From assembly GCA_945957555.1 (NCBI GenBank), contig CAMFLX010000021.1, positions 1-45,874 on the forward strand: a stretch of 45,874 nucleotides of DNA, read 5' to 3'. A model generated the notes under the pieces. The model worked only from the letters and a program-made list of their open reading frames with translations, did not search any database and was not told the origin of the DNA. The position numbers and the translations under genes are program-made. Positions within the stretch are counted from its first letter, which is position 1. The number at the start of each line of letters is the position of its first letter. This DNA is from an uncultured Cytophagales bacterium. Its GTDB lineage: Bacteria; Bacteroidota; Bacteroidia; Cytophagales; UBA9547. Positions 12,781-22,271 of this stretch are shown piece by piece.

Positions 12781-15315
12781 TTACTCCACTCTTATTTTTT
12801 GAATGGCTTGTTGGCCATTGGGCTTACTTAGGTGTAATAGGTATAAGCCACTTGGTAGTGACTCCTGTATGGTATTGCCACTGCCATTGAGGGCCTTTTG
12901 TACCCATACTTTGCCAGTAGCATCACTGATCATCAGTTGGGCTTGTTCAAAGCTAGGATCCACATGCAACACAAATTGTCCTTGATTGGGGTTGGGTGCT
13001 ATCGAGATCATGTCCTTTGTCAAATTCGATTGCTCGTCACTCACCGCAGTAACCACGCTGCTAAGTTCAGTAAAGGTGCCCAATGCCTTATCGCCTTTGA
13101 GCCCTCCAATGCTTAAGAATGCACTCATGACCAAGGTGTTTTCATCTATAGTAAAAGCCTTACCGCCCTTGAGGCTGTTTGAGGCGAGTCCCATACTGAG
13201 GAGATAAAGTTTGCCGTCAGACCCAAGGCATACCCCACCATTCATGCCATTGGCATCACCCGTAGTGTTGGTTTTGAACAGGACATTTCCGGTGCTGATT
13301 TCATATCTATAGGCAGCGATCCAAGAGTTTACTCCTAAGGCGCCATAGATATAGCCGTTTTTTTCAACAATACTGCCCACAGGATTGTCCGTACCAGGAT
13401 TGCCATTGCCAGATGCGGTCATGTTGAGGAGCGGCGTTAATGTAGTAGTACCGACATTGTATGAGAATAGGTAAGTGCTGTTTGTTCCATAGAGCAGGCC
13501 ATTAGAGGCTAGTAAAAGTTTGCCATAGTTTTTGTTGTCCATATAGCCGTTGGTACTGTTGTCAAAAGAGACCTTACCTGTAATGCTGCTCGTGGCAGGG
13601 TCAAATTCATACAGCATACCCCAACCTGCCGTGCCACCACCTGTTGCCAAACCGTACAGTTTGCCATTGAGGGCCTTGGTGAGGGCTCCCATTGGTGAAT
13701 AAGGAACGGCAGTCTTGCCGGCAGTTTGAAACGATGCCTCCAGCTTAAACGCTGAGGAACTAGGGTCAAAGCTGTAGATGCCCCCACTTTGGTATGCTCC
13801 TCCGTCTATAATGTTGCCATACAACAAGCCATTGCCACCTTCGGTAAGGTCGCCTGCGGGGAATACCCCAGTGCTTGCTGCTGCTTTGAAATCGAACTTC
13901 TTGGTCAATACATTGCTCATAGGATCGTACTCAAATATCACCCCTTGGCCAAAAGCGCCTCCTTTTGAGGTAGTGCCGTAGTATTTACCATTGCTATGTC
14001 TGCACAGGTTGCCCTTAGGGTTGGCACCTTGCGCTTTAGCATTAAAGGTGAAAAGTGCTTTGTAGGAGTTATTGCTGAGGTCATATTCCATAAGTCCCCC
14101 ATCGGATGCATTGCTAGCATTGGCACAGAGGCCATAATATTTGCCGTTGCTGGCTTTGAGGAGCTGTCCAAAGTGGTTGTAGTAGCTGTCGGTTATGTTC
14201 ACATCAATGACTTGCGAATAGACACCCGTACTAGGGTCGAACTGAAAGATTCCACCACCGTATTTTGTGCCTCCATAGTAAGAAATCAAGCCAATAATCT
14301 TGCCGTCGCTAGTTGCAGTAGGAGTACTGCTTACCAAAAAGCCCTTGCTCGTAGAGCCTTTAACCACCGCCGTACAAGTATTGTTAGCAATGTCATATTC
14401 GATCAAAGTACCGTAGTTGCCACTGGTAGATGAGGTCGTCGCATAAAGCTTGCCATTGCTTGCCTCTACAAAAGCACCTTTGGGCTGGGTACCAGTGCTG
14501 CTGTTTAAGTTAAATTTTTTTGTAAATGTTTTAGTAGCAATGTCAAATTCATAAATCAAGCCTCCAGAGGATACAGGCATACCCAAATCAGTACTCAAAC
14601 CATACAGCTTACCGTTAGCCGCCTGAATGAGCGCCCCATAGTTATTGTAGCCGTCATTGGCTGTAAAATTATAAACGAAGCTGAGCGCGTTACTGGTGAT
14701 GTCATACTCAAACAGCCCGCCTTTGGTATAGCTCCCACCATTGGTGATCCCGTAGAGCTTTCCATTGTTGGCTTGCATAAGTGTCCCATATGGACCATCT
14801 TCCGCAAATTCTACTTTCTTGGTATAGCTACCCGTCGTTGGGTCGAATTCAAATAGAACCCCAGACTTGGTGCCACCTTTAGAGGTAAGGCCGTAGAGCT
14901 TGCCATTATCTGCTTTCATCAGCCCGCCTAAAGGTAAGTAGCCTTTATTGTTGGCAGTATTGGGTAGCGTGTCGCTAAATTGGTACTTCACGGTATACTG
15001 TGTGCTCGCGGGGTCATATTCGTAGATTACCCCGAGGTTTTTGTAACCACCACTGGGGCTCATGCCATAAAACTTGCCATTGGCCTCCACGAGTCCGTTG
15101 CTGTAAGAGTAGCCATTGTTATAGCTGTAAGAAGCCTTGTTGCTCACCACAAAATTGTACAATAAAGTTTGGTTGGCAGTGGTGCCATTTGTTTTGAAGA
15201 TCACACCAGCTCCGTCGATACCACCATACTGTGTCGTGGCTATGAGCTCCACTTGCTGTGCCATAGCACCGATGGGCCCTAAGATTGTTGCTAATAAGTA
15301 GTAGACTTTTTTCAT
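12781..15315 (-). CDS. Secreted GloVer-repeat protein with T9SS sorting domain
   Basis: About 844 residues from the ATG at 15315, which gives the signal peptide MKKVYYLLATILGPIGAMAQ. The body consists of about twelve repeats of roughly 50 residues with the pattern 'NGKLYGLTSKGGTKSGVLFEFDPTTGSYTKK', the GloVer tandem repeat (TIGR03803-like), expected to fold as a beta-propeller. The last 75 residues ('IAPNPNQGQFVLHVDP' to 'LPSGLYLLHLSKPNGQQAIQKIRVE') form a type A T9SS sorting domain. The frame is open to 15339 but the extra eight residues add nothing. It is a probable surface protein; the function of the family is unknown. The gene has its own terminator. Confidence 0.9.
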   Translation of the reverse strand: MKKVYYLLATILGPIGAMAQQVELIATTQYGGIDGAGVIFKTNGTTANQTLLYNFVVSNKASYSYNNGYSYSNGLVEANGKFYGMSPSGGYKNLGVIYEYDPASTQYTVKYQFSDTLPNTANNKGYLPLGGLMKADNGKLYGLTSKGGTKSGVLFEFDPTTGSYTKKVEFAEDGPYGTLMQANNGKLYGITNGGSYTKGGLFEYDITSNALSFVYNFTANDGYNNYGALIQAANGKLYGLSTDLGMPVSSGGLIYEFDIATKTFTKKFNLNSSTGTQPKGAFVEASNGKLYATTSSTSGNYGTLIEYDIANNTCTAVVKGSTSKGFLVSSTPTATSDGKIIGLISYYGGTKYGGGIFQFDPSTGVYSQVIDVNITDSYYNHFGQLLKASNGKYYGLCANASNASDGGLMEYDLSNNSYKALFTFNAKAQGANPKGNLCRHSNGKYYGTTSKGGAFGQGVIFEYDPMSNVLTKKFDFKAAASTGVFPAGDLTEGGNGLLYGNIIDGGAYQSGGIYSFDPSSSAFKLEASFQTAGKTAVPYSPMGALTKALNGKLYGLATGGGTAGWGMLYEFDPATSSITGKVSFDNSTNGYMDNKNYGKLLLASNGLLYGTNSTYLFSYNVGTTTLTPLLNMTASGNGNPGTDNPVGSIVEKNGYIYGALGVNSWIAAYRYEISTGNVLFKTNTTGDANGMNGGVCLGSDGKLYLLSMGLASNSLKGGKAFTIDENTLVMSAFLSIGGLKGDKALGTFTELSSVVTAVSDEQSNLTKDMISIAPNPNQGQFVLHVDPSFEQAQLMISDATGKVWVQKALNGSGNTIQESLPSGLYLLHLSKPNGQQAIQKIRVE

Positions 15316-15649
15316 TAAATAGTATTTATTTTTCTGCACAAATGTATTGAAATGGTTAGTTTAAAGCATAGTGAAGCTGTACGGAATTATAATATGAGAC
15401 TTGAATTAGGGTGCCTGAATGGCTTGAAAGCCCAAGTCCGAATGTTTCAGGGAGGCCTTACGAAGATGAGTGCTTGGAAGGGTAGGGTAAGGTTTTTGCA
15501 TATTACTAGATCTTATGGTGATTTATGGAACTGTTACAGAATGCCTCAGATCTCGATTTTATGGTCAGGAAATATTCTTAAAAATATTTTTTAAAGAGTG
15601 TAACATTTGTTTCAATTTTAATCTAATCTATATATTTAATAAAATAAAG
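15316..15649. other. Divergent intergenic region between two secreted-protein genes
   Basis: This 334-bp region separates the divergent GloVer and glycosidase genes and should hold both promoters. It is AT-rich near the glycosidase start. No repeat, RNA or convincing gene was seen; the short open frame at 15352-15594 has no protein-like character. Confidence 0.5.
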
Positions 15650-18600
15650 ATGAAACTAATTAAGAAACCGAATTGGCTCCTTGCCATCTTAGCCACGACT
15701 TTTTTTTCTAGCCACTCACAAACTTGTGATAGCTACGATCCAAATTCAAAAGTGATACCCCCAGACTTAAACAAAACAATTGTCTTTCAGTCTGGCAGAA
15801 CTAGTACTTCCTTTTCTGATTTTCAGAGTACTGTGGTCGGCCAAAGTTTTAAGGCATCGGCTCCCTACTTAACAGAAGTGTCGGGCAATTTTATAAAAAC
15901 ACAAGGTGCCACTGGTACTCTTAATGTAAAACTTTATGTCTTTGACAATCTGAACAAGCCCAAACACAGAGATAGGATACTTTGGAGTAAAGATGTAGAC
16001 ATAACGGTTACTGATTGGAACATTATAAAGGTTGATCCAACAATAAGGCTCAAGCCTAATTTGTGTTACTATTTGGAATTTACCATGCCTGCTGGGGTTA
16101 CTTACAAAGTAGATTATAACTATAATCCTGGAGGCAGCTTGTTTGTCAATGGAGAGAAGCAGACCAATTATGACTTGGATCTAAAGATCTCAGGTGCCTT
16201 TCCTGTTTCAGGGTATGACGATCTCAATGTCTTTAGCTATTTGAACCCAAGTACTTCTAAGAACTTTCAATGTCATGAGATTGGTCAAACATTTATAGCA
16301 ACCACACCTTTTGTGAAAAAGGTAGTTTTTCGAGCAGGTGCTAGCACTGGGATAGGGGTTGCTAAGATATATGAGTTTGATGAACTGAGTAACATTCGTA
16401 CATCTAAACAAATTGGTGAAGCATGCAGAGCCTCTATTCAGAACAATTTTGGCTTGAGTACTTTCGATTGGGTGGCTAGTGGATTGAATTGTCCCCACCT
16501 CAAAGTAGGTAAGAAATATTTTGTCGAAATTACTAAAGAACCTTCTCAAGAATTTATAAAAAACGTTTCTGGGGTACTTACAGGCATTCATGTATATGCA
16601 AGTACGACAGATCTTTATCCTCAAGGGGGTATGTATGTAGATGGCAAAGAAGATATTAATTGTGAACTGCAAATGGAGTTGACAGGTTTTGACCCAGATG
16701 CCAGAAATGAAATCATGGCCAATTCAATGGAGGATTTTGATGGCTGGCAATGGCCTGAATCCTATCCGAGTTTTGGGGTGCAGTTTAAGGCGACTACGAG
16801 TTATGCTACTACAGTAGCAACGAATGTATGCCAACCACCTGCTATGCATATTAGACTTTATAAGTATTCTGGGAATGTCAGCGATCCTAAAGGCACTTTG
16901 CTCAAGGAGGTCTTGAACTATCCTTCGGGAGGTTGTGGCATGACAAAACTTCGTTTTGATTTTCCTGTGCCATTGATCGTTGGAGATGATTACTATGTAG
17001 AATTCACCTCTACCTCTACGACTAACATTACCATATATGGAACTACAAGGACAGGCACTGATCCCGAGAATTATGAATATGGAAACACCTTTTTCAAAAA
17101 CTCCTCAGGCGTATATTCCCTTTCAGCTACTACGAGACCTGCCAACATCATTATAGAAGGTTTAAAAACAGGAAGTATCTATACTGGTTGGGGTATTGGT
17201 ATTATCGAACATACAGGATTTAACTATGATGATTACAAAACCAGAGATCTTAATAATGATACCTATGGGAAAAATCTCATGAAAGCTGAGCAAACCAATG
17301 CCCACAACAATAAATCTAACGCTTTTATTACTATTGGAGCGAACTGGAAAAGAGTTGGGATGAGTTGGCATAATGAAGCCTTTAAAAATACTTGGCCAAT
17401 AGATGAATTTTTCAGAATCCAGTCTGATAAATATAGTGCAGATGGTGGTGTGGTGGCTATTTTAGGACTCAGCGATAATCTCATTAGGAGCTGGAATATT
17501 AATTCTCCAGAGCTTACAGATAAGTTCTATGAACTCGCTGAAGACTTTGCCGCAAAGGCTGCTTATTATGCAGAAAGGTATAAGGGATATCCTGTGATAT
17601 GGGAAATCTTTAATGAGGCATTCGAAGAAAGTGAAAATAAAGCTATAAACTTAAATAATATCACAAATAGACAATTGTATTATTTAGTAAAATTAACTTG
17701 TGAAAAGATTAAGGAAGTAGATCCTAGTGCAATCATTTCTACAGGCTCAATTTCTTGGTTGAGTTTTCCGATTTCTAATGATTTAATCCAAAAAGGTATT
17801 GGGAGCTATATTGACATATATGCTTATCATCCGTATTTTGAAAGTAACCCTGAGGCAAATTTAAGTAAATGGATAAAAACCAGAAAAGTGAACTTTGCTA
17901 AGTATACCAAGAATAGACAAGTGCCTTCCTTGATTTCCTCCGAATTTGGTGCAGGCCAAAGAGAGGCCCTTACGAGCGATGGGGATGGTATGTGTTCACT
18001 CGACTATTATGTAAATAGGACAGGCGTTGAGGCGTATTCAGTAACTAACAAATACATAGGGCAGGTATTTACAGCTACAGGTGATATTCATTGGCTCAAG
18101 ATTAATGTTGCGGCGGGAAGTACTAATTTACTAGTGAAAATTTATGACTTTAGTGGAAATACAAATGATCCAAAAGGAACTCAAAGAACGTCTATGGCTC
18201 AATTTGGGGCAGTAAGTGCTGATGGTTGGGCTACTTTTTATTCTTATGCTCCTACTTCTACATTCATCAGTGGAACACGATACTTTTTAGAACTGTCCAG
18301 CAATACAGCTGGGGCTAACGTAACTGTTTTGGGAAATAAAATAAGTACTACTCATGCTGATGATTATGGTTCGTCTGATAATCAATCATGTGCATATATG
18401 TCAAGCACAGGAGCTATTGGGTCATATACACATCCCGATTCATATACGCCAGCTGGATCTACAGTTACTTATTACGATGATTTGAACATGCAAATTAAAA
18501 AAGTTGGTGTCAATTGTGTGTTTTCCTATCAAGTGAACCGAAGTGGCAACCATACTTATTTCAATAGTAGCTATAAAATTGTTGGTCAGGTATTCAGGGC

Positions 18601-19696
18601 TGAGGTAGAGTATCTGAAGTGGATTAAAATCAATATAGGAAGCAATACCAGTGGCATGCAAATAAACCTGTATGAATGGTCAGGAAATCCACAAAACCCC
18701 AAAGGGACTTTCGTGCGTACCGTTAAACAATTTGGGACCGCTCCTCTAAACGGTTGGGCATATTTTAAACTTGAAGATATACAAATTGCTTTTAAAAAGT
18801 GGCAAATGTATTATGTTGAATTTTCGTCTCAAACCGTCGGTGCCACTATACAATTCTATGGAAATAATGAAGGTATTACCAATAGGGATGACTATACGAT
18901 AAGTGGTCAAACAGTATCTTATATTTGTGCTTATGGAGCTACAACTGCAACGCCAGTTTCTGGTGATTATCAAAAGCTTGCTGGTGATTTAAATATGGTG
19001 GTTAGAAATGCTGGATTTGTTGATGCTGGATATGCTACTGCTGAAGAAACACCATTTGCGACATTAGATATTTGTGCTGGAAATAGCTACAGAAGGGGTG
19101 TTGAAACTGAAAATCTACAAGCTGTTTACAATATGAGATATATTTTAAATCAGATGAAAAATAATGTGCCACTGTCCATATTGTACAAAGATGTTGATGA
19201 CGGCTCAAGGCAAGGAATATTTTTCCCAGACAAATGGTTATCTGCTTATGTCTCGTCATATACGTATCATCGAAAACCAACTGCAATTGCGATACAGAAT
19301 TTGTCATATTTCTTTAAGAATGCCTTGGCTGATGCTAATTTTGATGTAAATATCCTCAATGCAACTGCTAAAACAAGCCATGTGGCTCGGTATGACAAAA
19401 CGAACAAAACCTTAGTAGTGGCTATTTGGAAGAATATTGCAGTAGAAAGCAATTATAAAGATAATGTGACTCTGGAGATCAAAAAGTCGACTTTTACGAG
19501 TGGAGTTACAATTGTAGTGAACAATAATTTGACTTCAGTGAACAGAGGCACACAGACACCATGTGCTACCAATCCATCACTTTGTCCTAATTATTGGTGG
19601 GCTGATGGCTCAAGTGGCACAAGTCTTTATGTTAACAATATCGAAGTGGGTTCTGCACCTGTAATTGTTACTATAAAGCATCCTGGAGAACTGTAG
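15650..19696 (+). CDS. Secreted multidomain clan GH-A-like glycosidase
   Basis: About 1348 residues from the ATG at 15650, which opens a signal peptide (MKLIKKPNWLLAILATTFFSSHSQ). Three related beta-sandwich modules of about 150 residues occupy roughly 30-505; each has 'VGQ(S/T)F.A', a 'Y.(F/Y).G...DPKGT' run and '(Y)YVEF(T/S)'. A TIM-barrel half begins near 510 and contains 'VIWEIFNEAFEE' (acid/base candidate Glu656) and 'LISSEFGAGQRE' (nucleophile candidate Glu765). Two more modules (about 781-1120) then interrupt the barrel, which resumes near 1128 ('VYNMRYILNQMKNNVPLSILYKDVDDGSRQG'). A beta-rich C-terminal domain follows. Substrate is probably a polysaccharide, but the family number cannot be fixed by eye. 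No T9SS tail is present, and the gene ends about 200 bp before the T2SS-like operon. Confidence 0.85.
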   Translation: MKLIKKPNWLLAILATTFFSSHSQTCDSYDPNSKVIPPDLNKTIVFQSGRTSTSFSDFQSTVVGQSFKASAPYLTEVSGNFIKTQGATGTLNVKLYVFDNLNKPKHRDRILWSKDVDITVTDWNIIKVDPTIRLKPNLCYYLEFTMPAGVTYKVDYNYNPGGSLFVNGEKQTNYDLDLKISGAFPVSGYDDLNVFSYLNPSTSKNFQCHEIGQTFIATTPFVKKVVFRAGASTGIGVAKIYEFDELSNIRTSKQIGEACRASIQNNFGLSTFDWVASGLNCPHLKVGKKYFVEITKEPSQEFIKNVSGVLTGIHVYASTTDLYPQGGMYVDGKEDINCELQMELTGFDPDARNEIMANSMEDFDGWQWPESYPSFGVQFKATTSYATTVATNVCQPPAMHIRLYKYSGNVSDPKGTLLKEVLNYPSGGCGMTKLRFDFPVPLIVGDDYYVEFTSTSTTNITIYGTTRTGTDPENYEYGNTFFKNSSGVYSLSATTRPANIIIEGLKTGSIYTGWGIGIIEHTGFNYDDYKTRDLNNDTYGKNLMKAEQTNAHNNKSNAFITIGANWKRVGMSWHNEAFKNTWPIDEFFRIQSDKYSADGGVVAILGLSDNLIRSWNINSPELTDKFYELAEDFAAKAAYYAERYKGYPVIWEIFNEAFEESENKAINLNNITNRQLYYLVKLTCEKIKEVDPSAIISTGSISWLSFPISNDLIQKGIGSYIDIYAYHPYFESNPEANLSKWIKTRKVNFAKYTKNRQVPSLISSEFGAGQREALTSDGDGMCSLDYYVNRTGVEAYSVTNKYIGQVFTATGDIHWLKINVAAGSTNLLVKIYDFSGNTNDPKGTQRTSMAQFGAVSADGWATFYSYAPTSTFISGTRYFLELSSNTAGANVTVLGNKISTTHADDYGSSDNQSCAYMSSTGAIGSYTHPDSYTPAGSTVTYYDDLNMQIKKVGVNCVFSYQVNRSGNHTYFNSSYKIVGQVFRAEVEYLKWIKINIGSNTSGMQINLYEWSGNPQNPKGTFVRTVKQFGTAPLNGWAYFKLEDIQIAFKKWQMYYVEFSSQTVGATIQFYGNNEGITNRDDYTISGQTVSYICAYGATTATPVSGDYQKLAGDLNMVVRNAGFVDAGYATAEETPFATLDICAGNSYRRGVETENLQAVYNMRYILNQMKNNVPLSILYKDVDDGSRQGIFFPDKWLSAYVSSYTYHRKPTAIAIQNLSYFFKNALADANFDVNILNATAKTSHVARYDKTNKTLVVAIWKNIAVESNYKDNVTLEIKKSTFTSGVTIVVNNNLTSVNRGTQTPCATNPSLCPNYWWADGSSGTSLYVNNIEVGSAPVIVTIKHPGEL

Positions 19697-19710
19697 TTCC
19701 AATCATTAAA

Positions 19711-19734
19711 GGGGCTGTAAAAATATACAGCCCC
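19711..19734 (+). terminator. Terminator of the glycosidase gene
   Basis: GGGGCTGTA (19711-19719) pairs perfectly with TACAGCCCC (19726-19734) around a 6-nt loop, followed by TTGTTTTAG. It separates the glycosidase from the T2SS-like operon. Confidence 0.85.
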
Positions 19735-19839
19735 TTGTTTTAGTGCGAAATAATTAAATGTATTTATTCTTTAGTCCCCTCCAGTATGTCTTGGTAATAA
19801 ATCCCGCCTCTAAACAATAAATTTTATTCAAATGGTTTT

Positions 19840-19870
19840 TTTGAGTTTAGGGATAAAAAACTTAATTTCG
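19840..19870 (+). promoter_or_regulatory. Promoter of the T2SS-like operon
   Basis: TTTG at 19840-19843 and TAATTTCG at 19863-19870 are spaced by exactly 19 bp, matching the Bacteroidota -33 TTTG / -7 TAnnTTTG pattern with one mismatch. The first gene's ATG lies 30 bp further on. Confidence 0.6.
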
Positions 19871-19900
19871 CTTCCTTACGTATCGAGTTGATTCATAGCA

Positions 19901-20320
19901 ATGAAAAGAAACTTTATTAAACAAAAATTACCAGCCTTTACCTTAACAGAAGTCTTGATCGTGCTCGTCATCGTTGGAATTCTGGTATTGTTGGCCTTAC
20001 CAAATTTAATGCCCCTCATCGCTAAAGCCAAAAGCACAGAGGCAAAGCTCCAGTTGGAACACCTGTATACTTTGGAAAAAACACATTTTTACGAAAAGTC
20101 TAAGTACAGTACCGATTTGGCTAATGTAGGTTTTATTCAGGAAAAGCTCGTGACTGAGGGCGAAAATGGGCAGGCAAATTACAGGATAGAGATCGTGAGT
20201 GCATCTACGACCGCTTTTTTGGCGAGGGCCACTGCGGTGGTCGATTTTGACGCAGATGGCACTTTTAACGTGTGGGAGATAGACCACGAGAAGAATTTAA
20301 GAGAGGTAACACCTGATTAG
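19901..20320 (+). CDS. gspG: Major pseudopilin, GspG-like
   Basis: A 139-residue prepilin-like protein. A short basic leader MKRNFIKQKLPA is followed by FTLTEVLIVLVIVGILVLLA; cleavage is expected between Ala12 and Phe13, with the conserved Glu at +5. Ala rather than Gly at -1 is unusual. The rest has the GspG-like layout: long amphipathic helix 'SKSTEAKLQLEHLYTLEKTHF', a short beta-region, and an aspartate-rich 'DFDADGTFNVWEID' segment that may bind calcium, as in GspG. It is the first gene of the operon and the probable main subunit of the pseudopilus, inserted in the inner membrane before assembly. PilA-type pilin remains possible. Confidence 0.85.
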   Translation: MKRNFIKQKLPAFTLTEVLIVLVIVGILVLLALPNLMPLIAKAKSTEAKLQLEHLYTLEKTHFYEKSKYSTDLANVGFIQEKLVTEGENGQANYRIEIVSASTTAFLARATAVVDFDADGTFNVWEIDHEKNLREVTPD

Positions 20321-20324
20321 TTGC

Positions 20325-20822
20325 ATGTTGGAGTTGATCTATATAGTGACCTTAGCCCTTTTAGTAGCAATAGTATATCAAGATTTCAAGGAACGTTTGG
20401 TTTCGGCATATCTGTTGGTAGCCTTGGCAGTAGTATTGGGGCTGCTCTCTCTCCAATATGTACAGGTGCAGCAGTGGGTGTATCATGTAGCGATTAACAT
20501 GGCTTTTATCCTTTTACAAGGTCTTATTTTGGTGTTATACTTTAGGTTTGTAAGAGGCGTGAAAGACTTGGGTGCATTGATGGGCTTGGGAGATATTATT
20601 TTTATAGGGGCTATGGCTTTGTTTTTTGCACCAGTACCATTCATATTGTTCTATTTGATCTCATTGGTCGTGACTTTGATGGGAGCATTGATAATGGCAC
20701 TGCCAAAACAAAATAAAACAATACCATTGGCTGGCTTTATGGCGATTCAACTTACACCTGTTTTAGTTATGCAGTATAGTAAAGTATTTTATAGTAGTAC
20801 AGGAGATTTTTTGCAAATATAA
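20325..20822 (+). CDS. Prepilin peptidase, catalytic domain only (A24 family)
   Basis: A 165-residue membrane protein with about six membrane segments. Both catalytic aspartates are present: Asp20 in 'IVYQDFKERLVS' at the end of the first segment, and Asp90 in the GLGD motif (87-90) of 'LMGLGDIIFIG'. The N-terminal methyltransferase domain and Cys motifs of full-length GspO/PilD are absent, so it resembles TadV/CpaA-type peptidases. It should cleave the leaders of the pseudopilins in this operon at the inner membrane. It begins 4 bp after gspG and is translated from the first available ATG. N-methylation of the pseudopilins would need another enzyme or may not occur. Confidence 0.85.
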   Translation: MLELIYIVTLALLVAIVYQDFKERLVSAYLLVALAVVLGLLSLQYVQVQQWVYHVAINMAFILLQGLILVLYFRFVRGVKDLGALMGLGDIIFIGAMALFFAPVPFILFYLISLVVTLMGALIMALPKQNKTIPLAGFMAIQLTPVLVMQYSKVFYSSTGDFLQI

Positions 20823-20825
20823 GAT

Positions 20826-22265
20826 TTGGAAGAAAACGCAAACATAGCGGAAATAAAGACAGAAGTGTTGCAACTGTTCAGCCCCGATCAGGCTTGGCAG
20901 TATAGGCTGGTACCCTTTGAGGTCAGCCAAACACAGGTGTCGTTCTACACCGATGTAGATAGTATAGCCTATATAGACGAGCTGGAACTGCTATTTGCCA
21001 AAAATATAAGCTTACAAAACATTGGGAACGTGGCCTTGCAAACGCTGCTGACGACGTACTACCGCAAGACGCAAACGGGCAACAGTTCCTCAAGCGCCAA
21101 TCGCCAGAAATATACTGGAACCTCCAACGACTTCCTGAAGAACCTGATCTCAGAGTCCAAATCGCTCAAGAGTAGTGATATTCACATAGAGATCTACGAC
21201 GAGCGCTGCCGAGTGAGGCTCCGTATTGACGGCGTGCTTATGGAGCGCTATATATTAGATAAAAACGAGTATCCGGCCATCATCAACAAACTTAAGATTA
21301 TGGCCAATTTGGATATCGCAGAGAAGCGTCTACCGCAAGATGGCCGTATTTTCTTCAACCAAAACGGACAGAAGTTTGACATCAGGGTTTCGGTACTGCC
21401 AACCTTGCATGGTGAAAAAGTTGTATTACGTTTATTGAGCAATGATGCTACCAATATAGATATCTACAAGTTGGGTTTTTCTGAGTTTGACTTGAGCAAT
21501 TATCTGGAAGGTGTGCGTAGACCACATGGTATCATCCTCATTAGTGGTCCTACAGGTTCTGGTAAGACCACCACACTGTATGCTACGCTCAAGCTGCTCA
21601 ACAAAGAGAGTCGTAATATCCTTACGATAGAAGATCCAATCGAATACACGCTAGAAGGGATCAATCAAGTGCAGCTCAAGGAGTCGATAGGCTTGAATTT
21701 TGGAAGTGCTTTGCGTACCTTTCTGAGACAAGATCCAGACATCATCATGGTAGGGGAGATCAGGGACTACGATACTGCATCTATGGCCATAAGAGCATCG
21801 CTTACGGGTCACTTGGTGCTGTCGACCATACATACCAACTCTGCTTGGGGTACGGTGTCGAGGCTCATAGACATGGGCGTGCCTCCGTTTTTGGTGGCCA
21901 ATACGCTCAACGTATCTATTGCGCAAAGGCTGGTGCGGGTATTGTGCAAGCATTGTAAAAAAGAAGTGCCTTTTGAGGAATCGCTGTTCCCTAGGCAGTA
22001 CAAGGCTCCAAGGGCGGTAAGTAGCCACTACGTGGCGCAAGGCTGTGAGGAGTGCTTTCATACAGGATACCGTGGCCGAAAAGCGGTGTATGAGGTAGTG
22101 CCCATAGATCAAGACTTGGGCGATGCCATTAAAAAGAATTTAAATATGGTAGACCATCTGTACAAAGAGCGAGGCATAGGTACGCTTTCGGAAAATGCCT
22201 TTATACTGTTTGAACGTGGCGAAACTACTATTGACGAAATATATCCATTGTTATTAAACTTCTAA
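20826..22265 (+). CDS. gspE: T2SS assembly ATPase GspE-like
   Basis: A 479-residue cytoplasmic ATPase. It has an N-terminal domain to about residue 90, then 'SSDIHIEIYDERCRVRLRIDG' as the PAS-like linker. The Walker A GPTGSGKTT lies at 241-249 (Lys247), the Walker B region is 'DIIMVGEIRD' with Glu311, and a His box 'LTGHLVLSTIHTNSA' follows. A zinc-binding four-Cys module 'CKHCKK...GCEEC' sits near the end, typical of GspE/PilB. The only start that gives the full domain is TTG at 20826; no ATG occurs before the linker region. It powers pseudopilus assembly through the GspF and GspL-like partners encoded downstream. Confidence 0.92.
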   Translation: MEENANIAEIKTEVLQLFSPDQAWQYRLVPFEVSQTQVSFYTDVDSIAYIDELELLFAKNISLQNIGNVALQTLLTTYYRKTQTGNSSSSANRQKYTGTSNDFLKNLISESKSLKSSDIHIEIYDERCRVRLRIDGVLMERYILDKNEYPAIINKLKIMANLDIAEKRLPQDGRIFFNQNGQKFDIRVSVLPTLHGEKVVLRLLSNDATNIDIYKLGFSEFDLSNYLEGVRRPHGIILISGPTGSGKTTTLYATLKLLNKESRNILTIEDPIEYTLEGINQVQLKESIGLNFGSALRTFLRQDPDIIMVGEIRDYDTASMAIRASLTGHLVLSTIHTNSAWGTVSRLIDMGVPPFLVANTLNVSIAQRLVRVLCKHCKKEVPFEESLFPRQYKAPRAVSSHYVAQGCEECFHTGYRGRKAVYEVVPIDQDLGDAIKKNLNMVDHLYKERGIGTLSENAFILFERGETTIDEIYPLLLNF

Positions 22266-22271
22266 TTTAAA

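Noticed and set aside
12198..12890. A 230-residue plus-strand open frame of heptads (GEGLVYS...)
   Set aside because: Any 21-bp repeat without a stop keeps frames open; minus-strand frames are just as long, and this one runs through the terminator into the GloVer gene.
13996..14433. 145-residue plus-strand frame
   Set aside because: It is antisense to the repeat-rich GloVer gene and has no features of its own.
21651..22112. 153-residue minus-strand frame
   Set aside because: It is a shadow of gspE, which has a complete set of ATPase motifs.
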